From NCBI GenBank assembly GCA_964454745.1, contig CAYVUI010000001.1, positions 1-64,000 on the forward strand: a stretch of DNA of 64,000 nucleotides. Reading direction: 5' to 3'. A model generated the notes under the pieces. It saw nothing but the letters and a program-made list of their open reading frames with translations. It ran no database searches and had not been told where the DNA came from. This DNA comes from CAYVUI01 sp964454745. Lineage in GTDB: Bacteria; Planctomycetota; Phycisphaerae; Sedimentisphaerales; Anaerohalosphaeraceae. Shown here piece after piece: positions 50,669 to 60,500 of this stretch (the first letter of the stretch is position 1; every line of letters begins with the position of its first letter). Position numbers and translations under genes: made by a program.

Positions 50669-53203
50669 TTATTGAGGCCACAGTTCTGTACTTAGCCAGT
50701 TACTGCCTATCCATCCAAAATCCTCATAATCAATTGCACCATCGGCCACTGGGTCCTTTGTTCCCACCACCGGCAGCAGAGGCTGATAGAGACTGGAAGA
50801 GGCCCCCTGGGCCAGGTAAAGCACTTCGTCATGGCTCAGCGCCCTGTCAAAGATCATAAACTCATCAAGCCGACCGGCGAAACCGCCCTGGGCCTGCCCG
50901 GTCTCCAGCCCGATGCGGGCATCAGATGCACCCGAGCCGTCCATCAGCTTCGCCGCATCTTTCTGCCGGGCCGCAAGCAGTCCATCCCGGTAAATCCGCA
51001 TGACACCCCCGGAGGCATCCTTGACAAAGGCATAATGGGTCCATTGCGTGTAAGCGTCTTCTAAGCCCGGCCGGATACCTGCCATGTCCCACTTGTACTG
51101 GCTGGCATCACGGGATGAATCTCCGGCAAAAAATTCGATCGGGTAGACAGGTGAATCCGGGTCCACATCCGCCTTGATCCATAAACTGATCGTCATGCCG
51201 GTCGAAACCGTATCAAAAACCTGGCCGGGAATCGTCACCCCATAGGTTCCATCCAGGTACAGCGCATATCCTGAAACCGCATCCGTATCATCCCATGGGT
51301 CACAGGAAACACAGGCATCTACGGCGGCATGAAAATCGTTGCCGGAAAGATCAACCGCGGTATTGCCCGCGAATACATCAAAGCTGTACCATGCGCGAAG
51401 CCCGGTCTGCCCCGGATCAGACGCATTGACCGTGTAACCCGCAAGCAGCCAATCCTGCATCCAGAAGGCGGCATCCTCAATATCGATCAGGCAATCGCCA
51501 TTGCGATCCAGTACGGTATAATCCGCCATACAGCGAGGGCCGTATAAAGCGATATCATCAATGTAAATCCTGGCCGTCTGGCCCGGAACGCTTCGCCCCG
51601 GGATTACAGCGCCGATGCTTATCGACTGCACCTGCGACAAATTAATGCCGGCAAAATCATCGAGATCAATATCGACCGCCTGCCACTGCTCCAAAGTCAG
51701 GATATCCTTCTTATCCGTGGAGAACTGCGAGGTATTGGAACCATCGGAAACTTTCACGATCAATTGTTCAACATCCGGATGACCGAAATATCGAAACGAA
51801 AGCGACTGGATATTATTGGATGCCCAGTTTTGTGATGGCGCAAGCGTTTTGACCACTTCACCATAATGCGGGCCGGATGGATTCATAAAATCAATCTTCA
51901 TCGACTGATTGACATACACATATATCCGATCGTCAACGGTCAGGCTGATCTGGGCACCCGTGGGATTGGAATAATTACTCTGCCAGCCGTTTTGCAGTTG
52001 CGTATCATTCGCATAACCGTCAAAGTCATCGATCATCACCTGGTCTTTGATCTGGATCATCCAGACACTGCCGGGCCATACTTCCTGCGTAGAGGTATTC
52101 ACTTCATCAATACGCCAGTAAAAGACCTGGCCGATTTCGACCATTTCGGGCCATGTATAAGAGGTCGAAGACTGGCGTCCCCTGTATACTTCCGGATCGC
52201 CGGCCAGCACCTCTTCATACGACGTACCGAAATACACATCATGGGCATCGGCAAAATCTCCCGCAGACCAGGTCACTGTCATCGGCTCACTGTCCCACAC
52301 CTCCAGAACCGCCCGATGTTCCGGAGACGGATTCCAGGCCACTGCATAATCGACCGCGGAGGCAGTTACCACCGTCTGACCGGACGTATATTCGTACAAC
52401 ACTTCGCCCCGTCCGTCATGAGCGGTAATCACACCCAGGTCTACATAATCCTTAATATCAAGGGTCACATCCCCGGTAAGGATAAACTGCCCGCCCGTAA
52501 TATCCATGGATCCGGTTGATTTAAAAACAATCGAAGATGCCTTAAGTATGCCGCCGTTTAGCTGGATATGCCCTGAACCGGTGATGTCATCCTCCGGAAC
52601 CAAGACCGCACCGGAACCGCCCGTGCAGTCCACGAGTCCCCCATTAATAATCAGATTGCCGTTCCCCTCGCCGCCGACGTGAATCAAATCCGACAGGCAC
52701 TGACCGTCGTGAATAACAGCGTATCCTGTTGATCCGGAAATGTAACCGATACGAAGCCCCTGGCCTGCAGTCATCGTTCCGCCGGTCATTTCATAGGTTC
52801 CAACACCTTTAAAACCCGGCTGGAGACGATTGACAATCGAGAGCGTGCCCCCCTGCTGAAGAAATTTACCCACACCTGAGGCATTATTGGCGATCTTGAC
52901 CGCTACCGCCTGCAAAGCCCCCCCGGTCATTGTCAAAACGCATTCCCGACTGTCATAATCCCCCGGGCCGCGAAGTACATTGCAAGATGCATTGTCGCCC
53001 GATTCGATCAAAGGCCCGGAACCGCCGGGGACAAAGTCAACCACGGCATCGACCGACGAGTGGGGAAGCCCTCCTGACCAGTTCGAAGAAGTAGTCCACT
53101 TATATCCAGAACCGCCGTCCGTCCAAATCGAAGCGGCAAAACATGGAAAAACCGCAAGTAAAATAAGAATCAGGCTTGCTTTGAATGTATCCCGAAAATT
53201 CAT
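50669..53203 (-). CDS. Large secreted LamG-domain protein with dockerin-like calcium loops
   Basis: 844 residues from ATG 53203; the in-frame ATG 53236 lacks a ribosome site and would put a tail before the signal peptide (ASLILILLAVFPCFA). Residues about 25-280 are Gly/Thr-rich beta repeats of the autotransporter/PEP type. A fibronectin-like region and a beta-sandwich (about 390-560) follow, then a dockerin-like loop DRNGDCLIDIEDAAFWMQDW, a LamG domain (about 610-790), and a second acidic loop at the end (DGAIDYEDFGWIGSNWL). Such modular proteins bind extracellular glycans in Phycisphaerae. No catalytic domain was recognised. It lies upstream of the sulfatase gene on the same strand, 31 bases apart. 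Confidence 0.8.
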   Translation of the reverse strand: MNFRDTFKASLILILLAVFPCFAASIWTDGGSGYKWTTSSNWSGGLPHSSVDAVVDFVPGGSGPLIESGDNASCNVLRGPGDYDSRECVLTMTGGALQAVAVKIANNASGVGKFLQQGGTLSIVNRLQPGFKGVGTYEMTGGTMTAGQGLRIGYISGSTGYAVIHDGQCLSDLIHVGGEGNGNLIINGGLVDCTGGSGAVLVPEDDITGSGHIQLNGGILKASSIVFKSTGSMDITGGQFILTGDVTLDIKDYVDLGVITAHDGRGEVLYEYTSGQTVVTASAVDYAVAWNPSPEHRAVLEVWDSEPMTVTWSAGDFADAHDVYFGTSYEEVLAGDPEVYRGRQSSTSYTWPEMVEIGQVFYWRIDEVNTSTQEVWPGSVWMIQIKDQVMIDDFDGYANDTQLQNGWQSNYSNPTGAQISLTVDDRIYVYVNQSMKIDFMNPSGPHYGEVVKTLAPSQNWASNNIQSLSFRYFGHPDVEQLIVKVSDGSNTSQFSTDKKDILTLEQWQAVDIDLDDFAGINLSQVQSISIGAVIPGRSVPGQTARIYIDDIALYGPRCMADYTVLDRNGDCLIDIEDAAFWMQDWLLAGYTVNASDPGQTGLRAWYSFDVFAGNTAVDLSGNDFHAAVDACVSCDPWDDTDAVSGYALYLDGTYGVTIPGQVFDTVSTGMTISLWIKADVDPDSPVYPIEFFAGDSSRDASQYKWDMAGIRPGLEDAYTQWTHYAFVKDASGGVMRIYRDGLLAARQKDAAKLMDGSGASDARIGLETGQAQGGFAGRLDEFMIFDRALSHDEVLYLAQGASSSLYQPLLPVVGTKDPVADGAIDYEDFGWIGSNWLSTELWPQ

Positions 53204-53233
53204 CGATTTCACACCTGCATCCTCCGAAGTCTG

Positions 53234-53324
53234 CATTTTGTAAATGGTTACGATCAGCTCATTTCATAAAGCAGTAACCTATTATAACAGAACTTAATGT
53301 TTACAACAAGCGCATTTTGTAAAT
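53234..53324. repeat. Two identical 13-bp repeats flanking the LamG gene promoter
   Basis: GCATTTTGTAAAT occurs at 53234-53246 and at 53312-53324, 78 bases apart. The upstream copy also forms an inverted repeat (TTTACAA...TTGTAAA) with sequence at 53301-53306. The promoter lies between the copies, an arrangement that would suit a looping repressor. Confidence 0.45.
53281..53309 (-). promoter_or_regulatory. Sigma-70-type promoter of the LamG-sulfatase genes
   Basis: Minus strand: TTGTTG (53304-53309), 17-base spacer, TATAAT (53281-53286). The predicted leader before ATG 53203 is about 70 bases. Confidence 0.65.
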
Positions 53325-53335
53325 TTAACACTTTC

Positions 53336-54472
53336 CTAATCAACAATGCAGAACTCACTCGCCACCTGGTCAGCCAAAGACAGGCCCTTCCTTGAAAGCC
53401 TTACCTTTATGGGACTTACGACAATCAGGCCTTCCATTTTCAACCGATGAATCTGATCCGAAAAGACAGCAAAAGGATCGTGTCCCGTTTGTTTTTTAAA
53501 GCGATTCACATCAATGCCATCGATCAAACGAAGACTCAAAACCGCTGTCTCGCAGACATATTCCATGTCCGAAACCTCGCCAAGTACTTCCGCCGGTGCC
53601 TGTTCGCTTTGGATCAATTCGATATAGCAATTAATATCCTCGACATTTCGGCTTCGCTTTCGGTTCATAAAACTGTGAGCCCCCGCCCCTAATCCAAGAA
53701 AAGGCCGATTTTCCCAGCAGGCTACATTATGCATACACTCCCTGCCGGGCCGGGCAAAATTTGAGATTTCGTAATGCCGATATCCGCCAGCGGTAAGCCG
53801 GTCAATCGCTCGATTGTACATCTCCAGGTCCATGCTTTCGTCAATCAGTTTCACACGCCCGGTCTGGACATCCTCAGCCAGGGGCGTACCCTCTTCGCAC
53901 GTCAGGCTGTAGGCGGAGATATGCTCCGGACCCAGATCCATCGCTTTTTGCAGCGAAATATCAAAGGATTCGAGACTGCTGGATGGGATTGCGAAGATCA
54001 GATCGATGCTTATTATATTCTCAAATCCAGCATTACGGGCATTTTCAAAGCACTGGATCGCCTGGCTGGCATTGTGAATCCGCCCGAGACATTCCAGTTC
54101 ATCATCATGAAAACTCTGCACACCGATCGAGAGCCGGTTTACACCCAACTGTCGGATATGCTTGAGAAGTTCCCTGTCTGCCTGCGCGGGATTGACCTCA
54201 ATCGTGAATTCTTTCACGTTTTTCGACCGGGCCAATAAACCGGATACAAGCTTGTCTAAAACATCTCGGCCAAGTACTGACGGCGAACCCCCGCCGATAT
54301 AAACCGTCTCGACATCTGCAAGGNNNNNNNNNNCAAGGTCATGGCGGCCCGCTTCCAGAAGTACACACTGCACATATTGCCCGAGATCATGACCCCTGGC
54401 CGGCTGGGAGTAGAAGCTGCAGTACCTGCACTTTTTTTCACAAAAAGGAATATGCACATAGAGGTGCCGCAT
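53336..54472 (-). CDS. hemW: HemW-type radical SAM protein, interrupted by an assembly gap
   Basis: About 378 residues from ATG 54472 (TTG 54484 overlaps the pssA stop). The radical SAM cluster motif is FCEKKCRYCSF (Cys 11, 15, 18), with VETVYIGGGSPSVL and INRLSIGVQSFHD-like (VNRLSIGVQSFHD) motifs typical of the HemN/HemW family. HemW is a heme chaperone; the short length and lack of the HemN C-terminal catalytic features favour HemW over coproporphyrinogen dehydrogenase. Ten N at 54324-54333 hide about four residues. The frame is kept across the gap, so the gap length is probably close to right. Confidence 0.85.
   Translation of the reverse strand: MRHLYVHIPFCEKKCRYCSFYSQPARGHDLGQYVQCVLLEAGRHDLXXXXLADVETVYIGGGSPSVLGRDVLDKLVSGLLARSKNVKEFTIEVNPAQADRELLKHIRQLGVNRLSIGVQSFHDDELECLGRIHNASQAIQCFENARNAGFENIISIDLIFAIPSSSLESFDISLQKAMDLGPEHISAYSLTCEEGTPLAEDVQTGRVKLIDESMDLEMYNRAIDRLTAGGYRHYEISNFARPGRECMHNVACWENRPFLGLGAGAHSFMNRKRSRNVEDINCYIELIQSEQAPAEVLGEVSDMEYVCETAVLSLRLIDGIDVNRFKKQTGHDPFAVFSDQIHRLKMEGLIVVSPIKVRLSRKGLSLADQVASEFCIVD
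54324..54333. other. Assembly gap (10 N) inside hemW
   Basis: Ten undetermined bases. CAAGG stands on both sides of the gap, which may reflect overlapping contig ends. The hemW frame is the same on both sides. Confidence 0.95.
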
Positions 54473-54480
54473 GGCAGGAC

Positions 54481-55431
54481 TCAATCCTGATCGGACGAAC
54501 CGGAACTCTTGACAGCGAGCACAGGCGGTTCCTGTTCCTCGGTTTCATCACTGTGCTTCCTGACGCGGGAAAAGGCCCAGCCCCAGACGCCGGTCATGGC
54601 GAATCCGCAGAAGGAAATGACCAGCCCGGACTGTACGGACCAGTAAATCAGGGCGATAATTACGATTGACCAGATCAGGTGCTCCAGCGGCTTGCGGCCC
54701 TTAAGGTAATGATTCACGATATGGGGATACTGGATCCGGCTGATCATCAAAATTGAGGTTCCAATCGCAATGAAGGGCAACAGGATCAAAATCGTATCTC
54801 CAACAAAGGAAATGACGCTGTTCATCGGCCCGGCGGTCACGAGATATTCATAAAAGACCACAAGGGAACCGATCACACCCGCGGCCGCAGGTGTCGGCAG
54901 CCCGACAAAATGCATGTGACTGGTTTCGTCCTCTTCATTTTCCACGTTGAAACGTGCCAGGCGGATCGCTGCACAGCACATATACAACGCCGAACTGATC
55001 CAGATAAACTTGACCAGGAACGGCTCGGTAATCGCGCTGGGATGGACAAGATCGGTCAGCTTATAATAAAGCACCTTTAAGACCAGAAACGCCGGGGCCA
55101 CTCCGAAACTGATCATATCGCACAGGGAATCCAACTGGCCGCCGAAACTCGACGTCGTCTGCGACATCCTGGCCACACGCCCGTCAAGCATGTCCGCAAT
55201 CATCGCGATAAAGATCATGTACCCCGCCCAGGCAAAATTCGAGTGTTCGAGGTTGCGAAAGGAGAAATGCTCGGCGCCGATCTTGCTGGCAAAGCCAATC
55301 GCGGCAAATCCGCAGGCACCGTTTAGCAGTGTAATCAGCGAAGGCAAAATGGTGATGTATTTCAAACGCTGCCGCCTGACGCGCCGAAGCAATCTTCGTT
55401 TTTTCGCCCTGTCACTGAGTCCCATGAGCAT
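54481..55431 (-). CDS. pssA: CDP-diacylglycerol-serine O-phosphatidyltransferase
   Basis: Integral membrane enzyme making phosphatidylserine from CDP-diacylglycerol and serine. The CDP-alcohol phosphatidyltransferase signature D-G-x2-A-R-x8-G-x3-D-x3-D is complete: DMLDGRVARMSQTTSSFGGQ followed by LDSLCD. About eight membrane helices are seen in some 316 residues; the N-terminus is basic (RAKKRRLLRRVRRQRLK). ATG 55431 is preferred over TTG 55449; either overlaps the end of psd. With psd next to it, the pair produces phosphatidylethanolamine. Confidence 0.9.
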   Translation of the reverse strand: MLMGLSDRAKKRRLLRRVRRQRLKYITILPSLITLLNGACGFAAIGFASKIGAEHFSFRNLEHSNFAWAGYMIFIAMIADMLDGRVARMSQTTSSFGGQLDSLCDMISFGVAPAFLVLKVLYYKLTDLVHPSAITEPFLVKFIWISSALYMCCAAIRLARFNVENEEDETSHMHFVGLPTPAAAGVIGSLVVFYEYLVTAGPMNSVISFVGDTILILLPFIAIGTSILMISRIQYPHIVNHYLKGRKPLEHLIWSIVIIALIYWSVQSGLVISFCGFAMTGVWGWAFSRVRKHSDETEEQEPPVLAVKSSGSSDQD

Positions 55432-56113
55432 CCGTATACTTTGCGACAACCGTCAGGCCGGCCTTGACATTCTGACCGATAGAAACCTGACATTCCAGTT
55501 TCTCACACAGCGGAACGTACAATTCCGTCCGCGAACCGAATTTTATCATACCAAATCGCCTTCCGGAAGAGAATTTTTTTCCAACCTGGGCCCGTGAGAC
55601 GATTCTTCTGGCAATCGCCCCGGAGATCTGCCGAACCAAAAGCGGCCCCTCGGGCGGCTCAAGCCTTTGTAAGTATACATCATTGGACTCATTGACCCGG
55701 GCGGATTCGGGATCAAGGGCGTTTTTAAACTTTCCGGGCCGATATTCCACTTCAGTGACTTCTGCCGCACAGGGCATGCGGTTAATGTGGACATTAAAGA
55801 TGCTCAAAAAGATACCGATCCGCAGGCAAGGCACCTCCAGGGGAGATTCCTGGGCCCCGATCTCGGCAATATCCGATATTTTGCCGTCCGCCGGGGACAA
55901 AAGCAGCTCCGGATCCTGGGGGCACTGACGCGGAGGATCACGGAAAAAACAGAGAATCCAGATTAAAACGACACCCAGGACACCTTCCACTGTGCAAAAA
56001 ACCCATATCGGCGCTACCCACAGCAGTGCCGCAGCCATTAACATCAACCCAAAAAGGCAAAGCGGATACACCAGCACTTGCGGAAAACCGTATTTTGTAA
56101 TCGGTAGTTTCAT
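55412..56113 (-). CDS. psd: Phosphatidylserine decarboxylase proenzyme (small type)
   Basis: 233 residues. Two N-terminal membrane helices precede FFRDPPRQCPQDPELLLSPA followed by DGKI, the PSD signature. The self-cleavage site that creates the pyruvoyl cofactor is the Gly-Ser in MIKFGSRTELYVP near residue 195. The short length matches the archaeal/bacterial small Psd group rather than E. coli Psd. Product is phosphatidylethanolamine. The gene precedes pssA and overlaps it by 20-38 bases depending on the start used. Confidence 0.93.
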   Translation of the reverse strand: MKLPITKYGFPQVLVYPLCLFGLMLMAAALLWVAPIWVFCTVEGVLGVVLIWILCFFRDPPRQCPQDPELLLSPADGKISDIAEIGAQESPLEVPCLRIGIFLSIFNVHINRMPCAAEVTEVEYRPGKFKNALDPESARVNESNDVYLQRLEPPEGPLLVRQISGAIARRIVSRAQVGKKFSSGRRFGMIKFGSRTELYVPLCEKLECQVSIGQNVKAGLTVVAKYTDAHGTQ

Positions 56114-56179
56114 GCAAACAGACTACCACCGAAAGAAGATGAAATCAACTCCTCAAAATCCCATTTTTGATATCGCCGA

Positions 56180-57058
56180 TCAAAGAAGCATTAATTTTCC
56201 GGCCAGGTAGATCCCGAACAGGATCAGGTAATCGAGGTCACTTTGGGCATAACTCTCGTGTTCGAGCGAATTATCCGCGTACATGGCGCCATAGCACTGG
56301 CCGGCGCAGATGATCGGAACAGCCATGACGGATCGAACCCGGGAATTCTTATGTATCCGCCAGTGCTGGGGCACGAGAATATAATCGTGATTGGCGATCA
56401 CTTCGGAAAGCACGTCGTCGCGTTCAAGGTCCTGGCGGTTGAGTTTCGGACCGCTGATCATCTTACCGCCCTCGATCTGGAAATCCCCCCCGCCTTCGGT
56501 ACGAAAACCGGCCCAGACATGAAAGGCATTGAGCTGGCTGAGCATCAGTTCCGTCGTTTCCCGGTGAAGATGGAAAACATCCTTGTTTTTTTCAATATGG
56601 GCAACCGCACTCATGAAATGCTTAACCCTTCGAATGGGCAGCTCAAAGGGAGGGTCGCGGCGTGTGAGATGCCGAATTATTTTATGAGCCGCCTCGGGCT
56701 GGTCATCGTTCAGGGTCCGCGCCATCGTGGTATCGCTCAGCTCGACGGTCTGCTCGAGAACCTGCCGATTCTTTTCGAGGATCACTTCAATTCGGAACTT
56801 CGAAATCCGGACCGCATCCCCGTGAGACAGCGGATGCTTGTGGATGGCGGTGTTGTTGAGGTAGGTTTTGTTCGAGCTGCCCAGGTCCTCAAGGATCCAC
56901 TGGTCCTTTTTGTTGGTGTAAATCACCGCATGCTGACGCGAGACGGACAAGTCCGGCAGCAAAACCTGGCACCCCTGCTGACGGCCGATATACACCGGGC
57001 CTTCCTGGAAACCCAGTTCCTGGAGAACCTGATCTTCACTGGAAATCCGTAACTGCAT
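56180..57058 (-). CDS. FHA-GAF signalling protein
   Basis: 292 residues. The N-terminal FHA domain (VYIGRQQGCQVLLPDLSVSR followed by QHAVIYTNKKDQWILEDLGS and SNKTYLNN) has the conserved Gly-Arg, Ser-Arg-His and Ser-Asn residues for phosphothreonine binding. After a helical linker, residues about 140-290 form a GAF domain (VMAVPIICAGQCYGAMYADN). Such proteins link Ser/Thr phosphorylation to a second signal and are common in planctomycetes, which have many Hanks-type kinases. No kinase gene is in the window. It lies 66 bases upstream of psd on the same strand. Confidence 0.85.
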   Translation of the reverse strand: MQLRISSEDQVLQELGFQEGPVYIGRQQGCQVLLPDLSVSRQHAVIYTNKKDQWILEDLGSSNKTYLNNTAIHKHPLSHGDAVRISKFRIEVILEKNRQVLEQTVELSDTTMARTLNDDQPEAAHKIIRHLTRRDPPFELPIRRVKHFMSAVAHIEKNKDVFHLHRETTELMLSQLNAFHVWAGFRTEGGGDFQIEGGKMISGPKLNRQDLERDDVLSEVIANHDYILVPQHWRIHKNSRVRSVMAVPIICAGQCYGAMYADNSLEHESYAQSDLDYLILFGIYLAGKLMLL

Positions 57059-57512
57059 TTTTCTTCCTTTCCGGAGCTATTATGCACGAAATGACCGGCT
57101 TTGTCAACTTTTTTCGTCGGCAATCGCCTTTAAATTTCAAACCCCTCGAAAAGACTCATATTCACGTATGGAATCCACTTGCTTGAAGCGAGGAACAGAA
57201 GTAGAATTATTTTGGATTGTTTTTGGAGAAAATAATGCTTATTCCTTCGGATACGGCTTGTTAGTACGCCATAAATAAACTTAAATTAACCAGAGAGGCA
57301 TATTTGATAATATATTACGAATTACTTGCTGTTTTTTTCATCTCGGTGGCACCTTCTTTGCTATACTTTTGCATGTCAAAACGACGCCGCAAGAAGAAAA
57401 GGCTCTCATTATATGACTTATCCTGGCATGTAATCCGGCAAACGCAGGGGGAAAGCCTGATTTTAGACCGGTCTAACCTGACCGCAAGCGAGTCGAGGCC
57501 GTATGATTTGCA
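57059..57512. other. AT-rich intergenic region with an orphan sigma-54 promoter
   Basis: 454 bases. It holds an 8-bp inverted repeat (ATTATTTT at 57206-57213, AAAATAAT at 57229-57236) and a perfect sigma-54 promoter at 57347-57362. From ATG 57373 a frame opens (MSKRRRKKKRLSLYDLSWHV) but runs into the antisense of the hydrolase gene, so an intact gene is not evident. Confidence 0.5.
57347..57362 (+). promoter_or_regulatory. Orphan sigma-54 (-24/-12) promoter
   Basis: Reads TGGCACCTTCTTTGCT, an exact TGGCAC-N5-TTGCW match, pointing toward the 3' end of the hydrolase gene on the other strand. The next ATG (57373) is where transcription would start, so it would give a leaderless message, an antisense RNA, or nothing. 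Confidence 0.55.
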
Positions 57513-60500
57513 TCATTTACCATCCGCTTCCACAATCAACACACCCCACGGTGAAAGCTTCGGAACATCAACCTCACTGACAGAACCGCCGGCCAGCAGC
57601 TTCTTCGAGCCATCCGCCATCAGCATCGAAACCTTCAACGGCTTATTCCCAAAGAACATCTCAGGGTTCAAAGTCACACGAAACGCTTTGGGCTCTTTCG
57701 ACCAGTCAACCAAATGCACCACGACCGGCGCTGAAGGATCACCCGGCACCGCCCTTACCACACCATAAACATCCAAATCCTCAGCAATCTCAAGCGGGGT
57801 CGCCTTGCCGTACCGCGTCTCTTTAAACGTACCACCCGCTAAGGCCGCTTCTTCATAGCCATCGAACCACTTTGCGTTATTGCGTACAAAACCATACAGG
57901 TCTGCATACTCCTCGGGCTTACCGAAATACCTCTCCGACCCTTCCGGCGTCGACCGCAAATATGTATCCCACGGCACCATAATATTCCCACCCATCGAAT
58001 AGGCCGTCGCAATCACCTGCCGAGCCAACTGCACATCAACCGCATACCCTTTCTTGAATGCCTTGGGGATAGTCATTATCTGTCGTTTACCCACATCAAA
58101 CGCCATTTGCAATTTCTCATGAATACGCTCCGGCCTGGAATCGCTCACATGCAGTTCCCGAAAGCCGTAATCAAAATACTGGGCATAATTCAACTCTGTA
58201 TTGCCCACATACTCATTAAACGACATCGGAATATGCCGGCCGGCGTATGCAGTGACCCTGTTGCGCAAATCCTTGAAATACGCCCCTACCGCTTCATTTT
58301 GGAAGCGAACAAAATACTCCCGCAGCCATTGCGGCTCTTTCTTATCATTCTCCAGCAAATACTTTTTATAGTCAAAATCTGCAATATTCTTAATCCCAAT
58401 ACTTTCCAACTCACTTTTACTGGCATTTCGCGACAAATACGGCAAAAACTTTTTCATACAACTGTCACAATAACAACCGCCCCATTTTACCGTACCTCTG
58501 TTCATCGCCGGGTCATCAACCTGCAAACTATCGGCCCCCGCATCAATACACGCGCGGGCATGCTTCATAAACACTTCACGATAATCTTCACTGTTCGCAC
58601 ATCCCCAGTACCCTGGAGGCGTCCACATACTCATCCACGGCGCCGCGATCCGATTGCCTTCCAGGTCAACCGCACGACCCACCTTCCGCACCGTAGGCCC
58701 AAAAGGCTTATCAACCAATATCGAATTCAGCGTCAAACCAAAATGCAAACCCGGTATCTCTGCTTTTGCCTTATCCACATATTCCTTCCTGGCATCGTAA
58801 ACCCACTCCAGCCGACTCACATGAAAATCTTTCACCGCCTGGATCGTATCCCACGGGTCCTGGGCATCGTCCGGGTTTGGGCATCTTTCGGACGGGGCTG
58901 TAAGCTTCGCCGGATGCGGATACAAGCTCCGCATTATCACATCGCTGTATTTCGGCAATTGGGCCGGCCTGGGCTGTTTCTTCGCAACCTGCCAAACTCT
59001 GTGCGCTTTTGCCTGCAATCCATAGGCTTTGGGGAAGTCTGCCTTGAGACCGATCTGGTCATACTGCATGCGGGCCTTATCGAATCCGGGTTTCCAGTTG
59101 ACGTTTTCGGTATTCGCTGATTCTTCATTCCTTTTGCCGTTGGAGCGGAATTGCTTATTTGCCGCGTTTGTAATCTGCATGTCCACAAAACGCTGATGCA
59201 TCGTCTGGCCGGGCCAGTCGAGGAAAATCCCGTCCGGGGGGATGTCTTTCATGTGGGCAGCGGCCCTGGTATTATCAATGGTGATCTGCTGATAGGTGTT
59301 GATATAGGGGCCATTTTCGGGATTGACCATGGCAGAATGAATGGCGGCGCAGTCCCCGGAATCCTGCGAACAATCGTAGATGCGAAGGAACTTGAAGGTG
59401 TTGTTGTACGAGGGAACGAGTTTCGGAGCAAGTTCTGGCCCGACAAAACCGTCCGGCATGAGGTGCCCTCGGAGGGTAGTGGCGTAGCGGGGAGAACGGA
59501 AAAATTCGCTGTATGAGATTTCATTACAGTTAACGCTGTACATATTGATACAGGCGCAATAAATCGAAAGCTGGCCGATATCGTGGATTTTGTTGTTGGA
59601 CAGGATGTTGTGTTCGAGCCGAAACGAGTCAAAATTTTTCGGCAGCGGGATAGGAGCCCAGTTGCTCAGGGTAATCCCGTTGACGCCGGTCTGTTCGATC
59701 CAGCAGCCGTAAACGAGATTCTGAGTATTTTGTCCAACCATCATGATACCCGAGCGGCCTGAGTTTTTGAGGTGGCAGTTGCGAACCGTAATGCGAGTCG
59801 TGTAGTTCATCCAGATCAGGGCGTGGTCGGTGTAGCCCCATTTTTGTGCCCACCAGAAACGGGTCGGCGAGATGGCTTTACTGTATTCAAGGGCGAGGCC
59901 TTCGATTTCGATGTCGTGTACGAGCCTGGTAATAGAGGAGCCTTCAAATCGGATAAGGTCGAAAAGTACCGGCAATACGATATTGAGCTGGTCGGGATGT
60001 TTCGCAGATTGCGGAATAAGATAGAGGATTCTGGAGAATGGATCGAAGTAGAATTCACCGGGAGCGTCAAGAAAGTCGCGGTGTTCCTCCAGGAAGTAGC
60101 GAGCTTTTTCTCTGCCTTTTCTTTTGTCGCCTATTTTTGTTTTGTCGCCTTCATTCGCGAAAATGATCTTGCGTGTTTCCGTATCGATGCCGGTCACGGA
60201 ACAAATCCAGCGGTGCCAGTCGCATTTGCCCCAGGGAAAGACGTTAATTTTCATGGTGCCAAAGTCGGCGGGAATACCCATGAAATCCTTTTCACTGCTA
60301 AAGAGCCAGCTTTCCGTGTCCGACGCTTCTTCTTCGGTCGAGCCGCCCTCAGATGCAAAATAAGGCCCGGCCGCGGTCGGGAATTCCGGATCGAAGATGT
60401 AGTTGGGCTGGCGGGCTTTGCGGATTCGTGTGCCGTTTTCGTAAAGGGTGTGGCAGGTTTGGTTTTCGGGCAGGTGGATTTTCCATACTTTGGAGTCAAC

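Noticed and set aside
53203..53236. Upstream ATG 53236 as the LamG protein start
   Set aside because: No ribosome site and it would place a polar tail before the signal peptide; ATG 53203 fits better.
57304..57768. 154-codon frame with a membrane-like start
   Set aside because: Its first part crosses the sigma-54 promoter and its second half is antisense to the well-supported C-terminus of the hydrolase; at most a short frame from ATG 57373 could be real.
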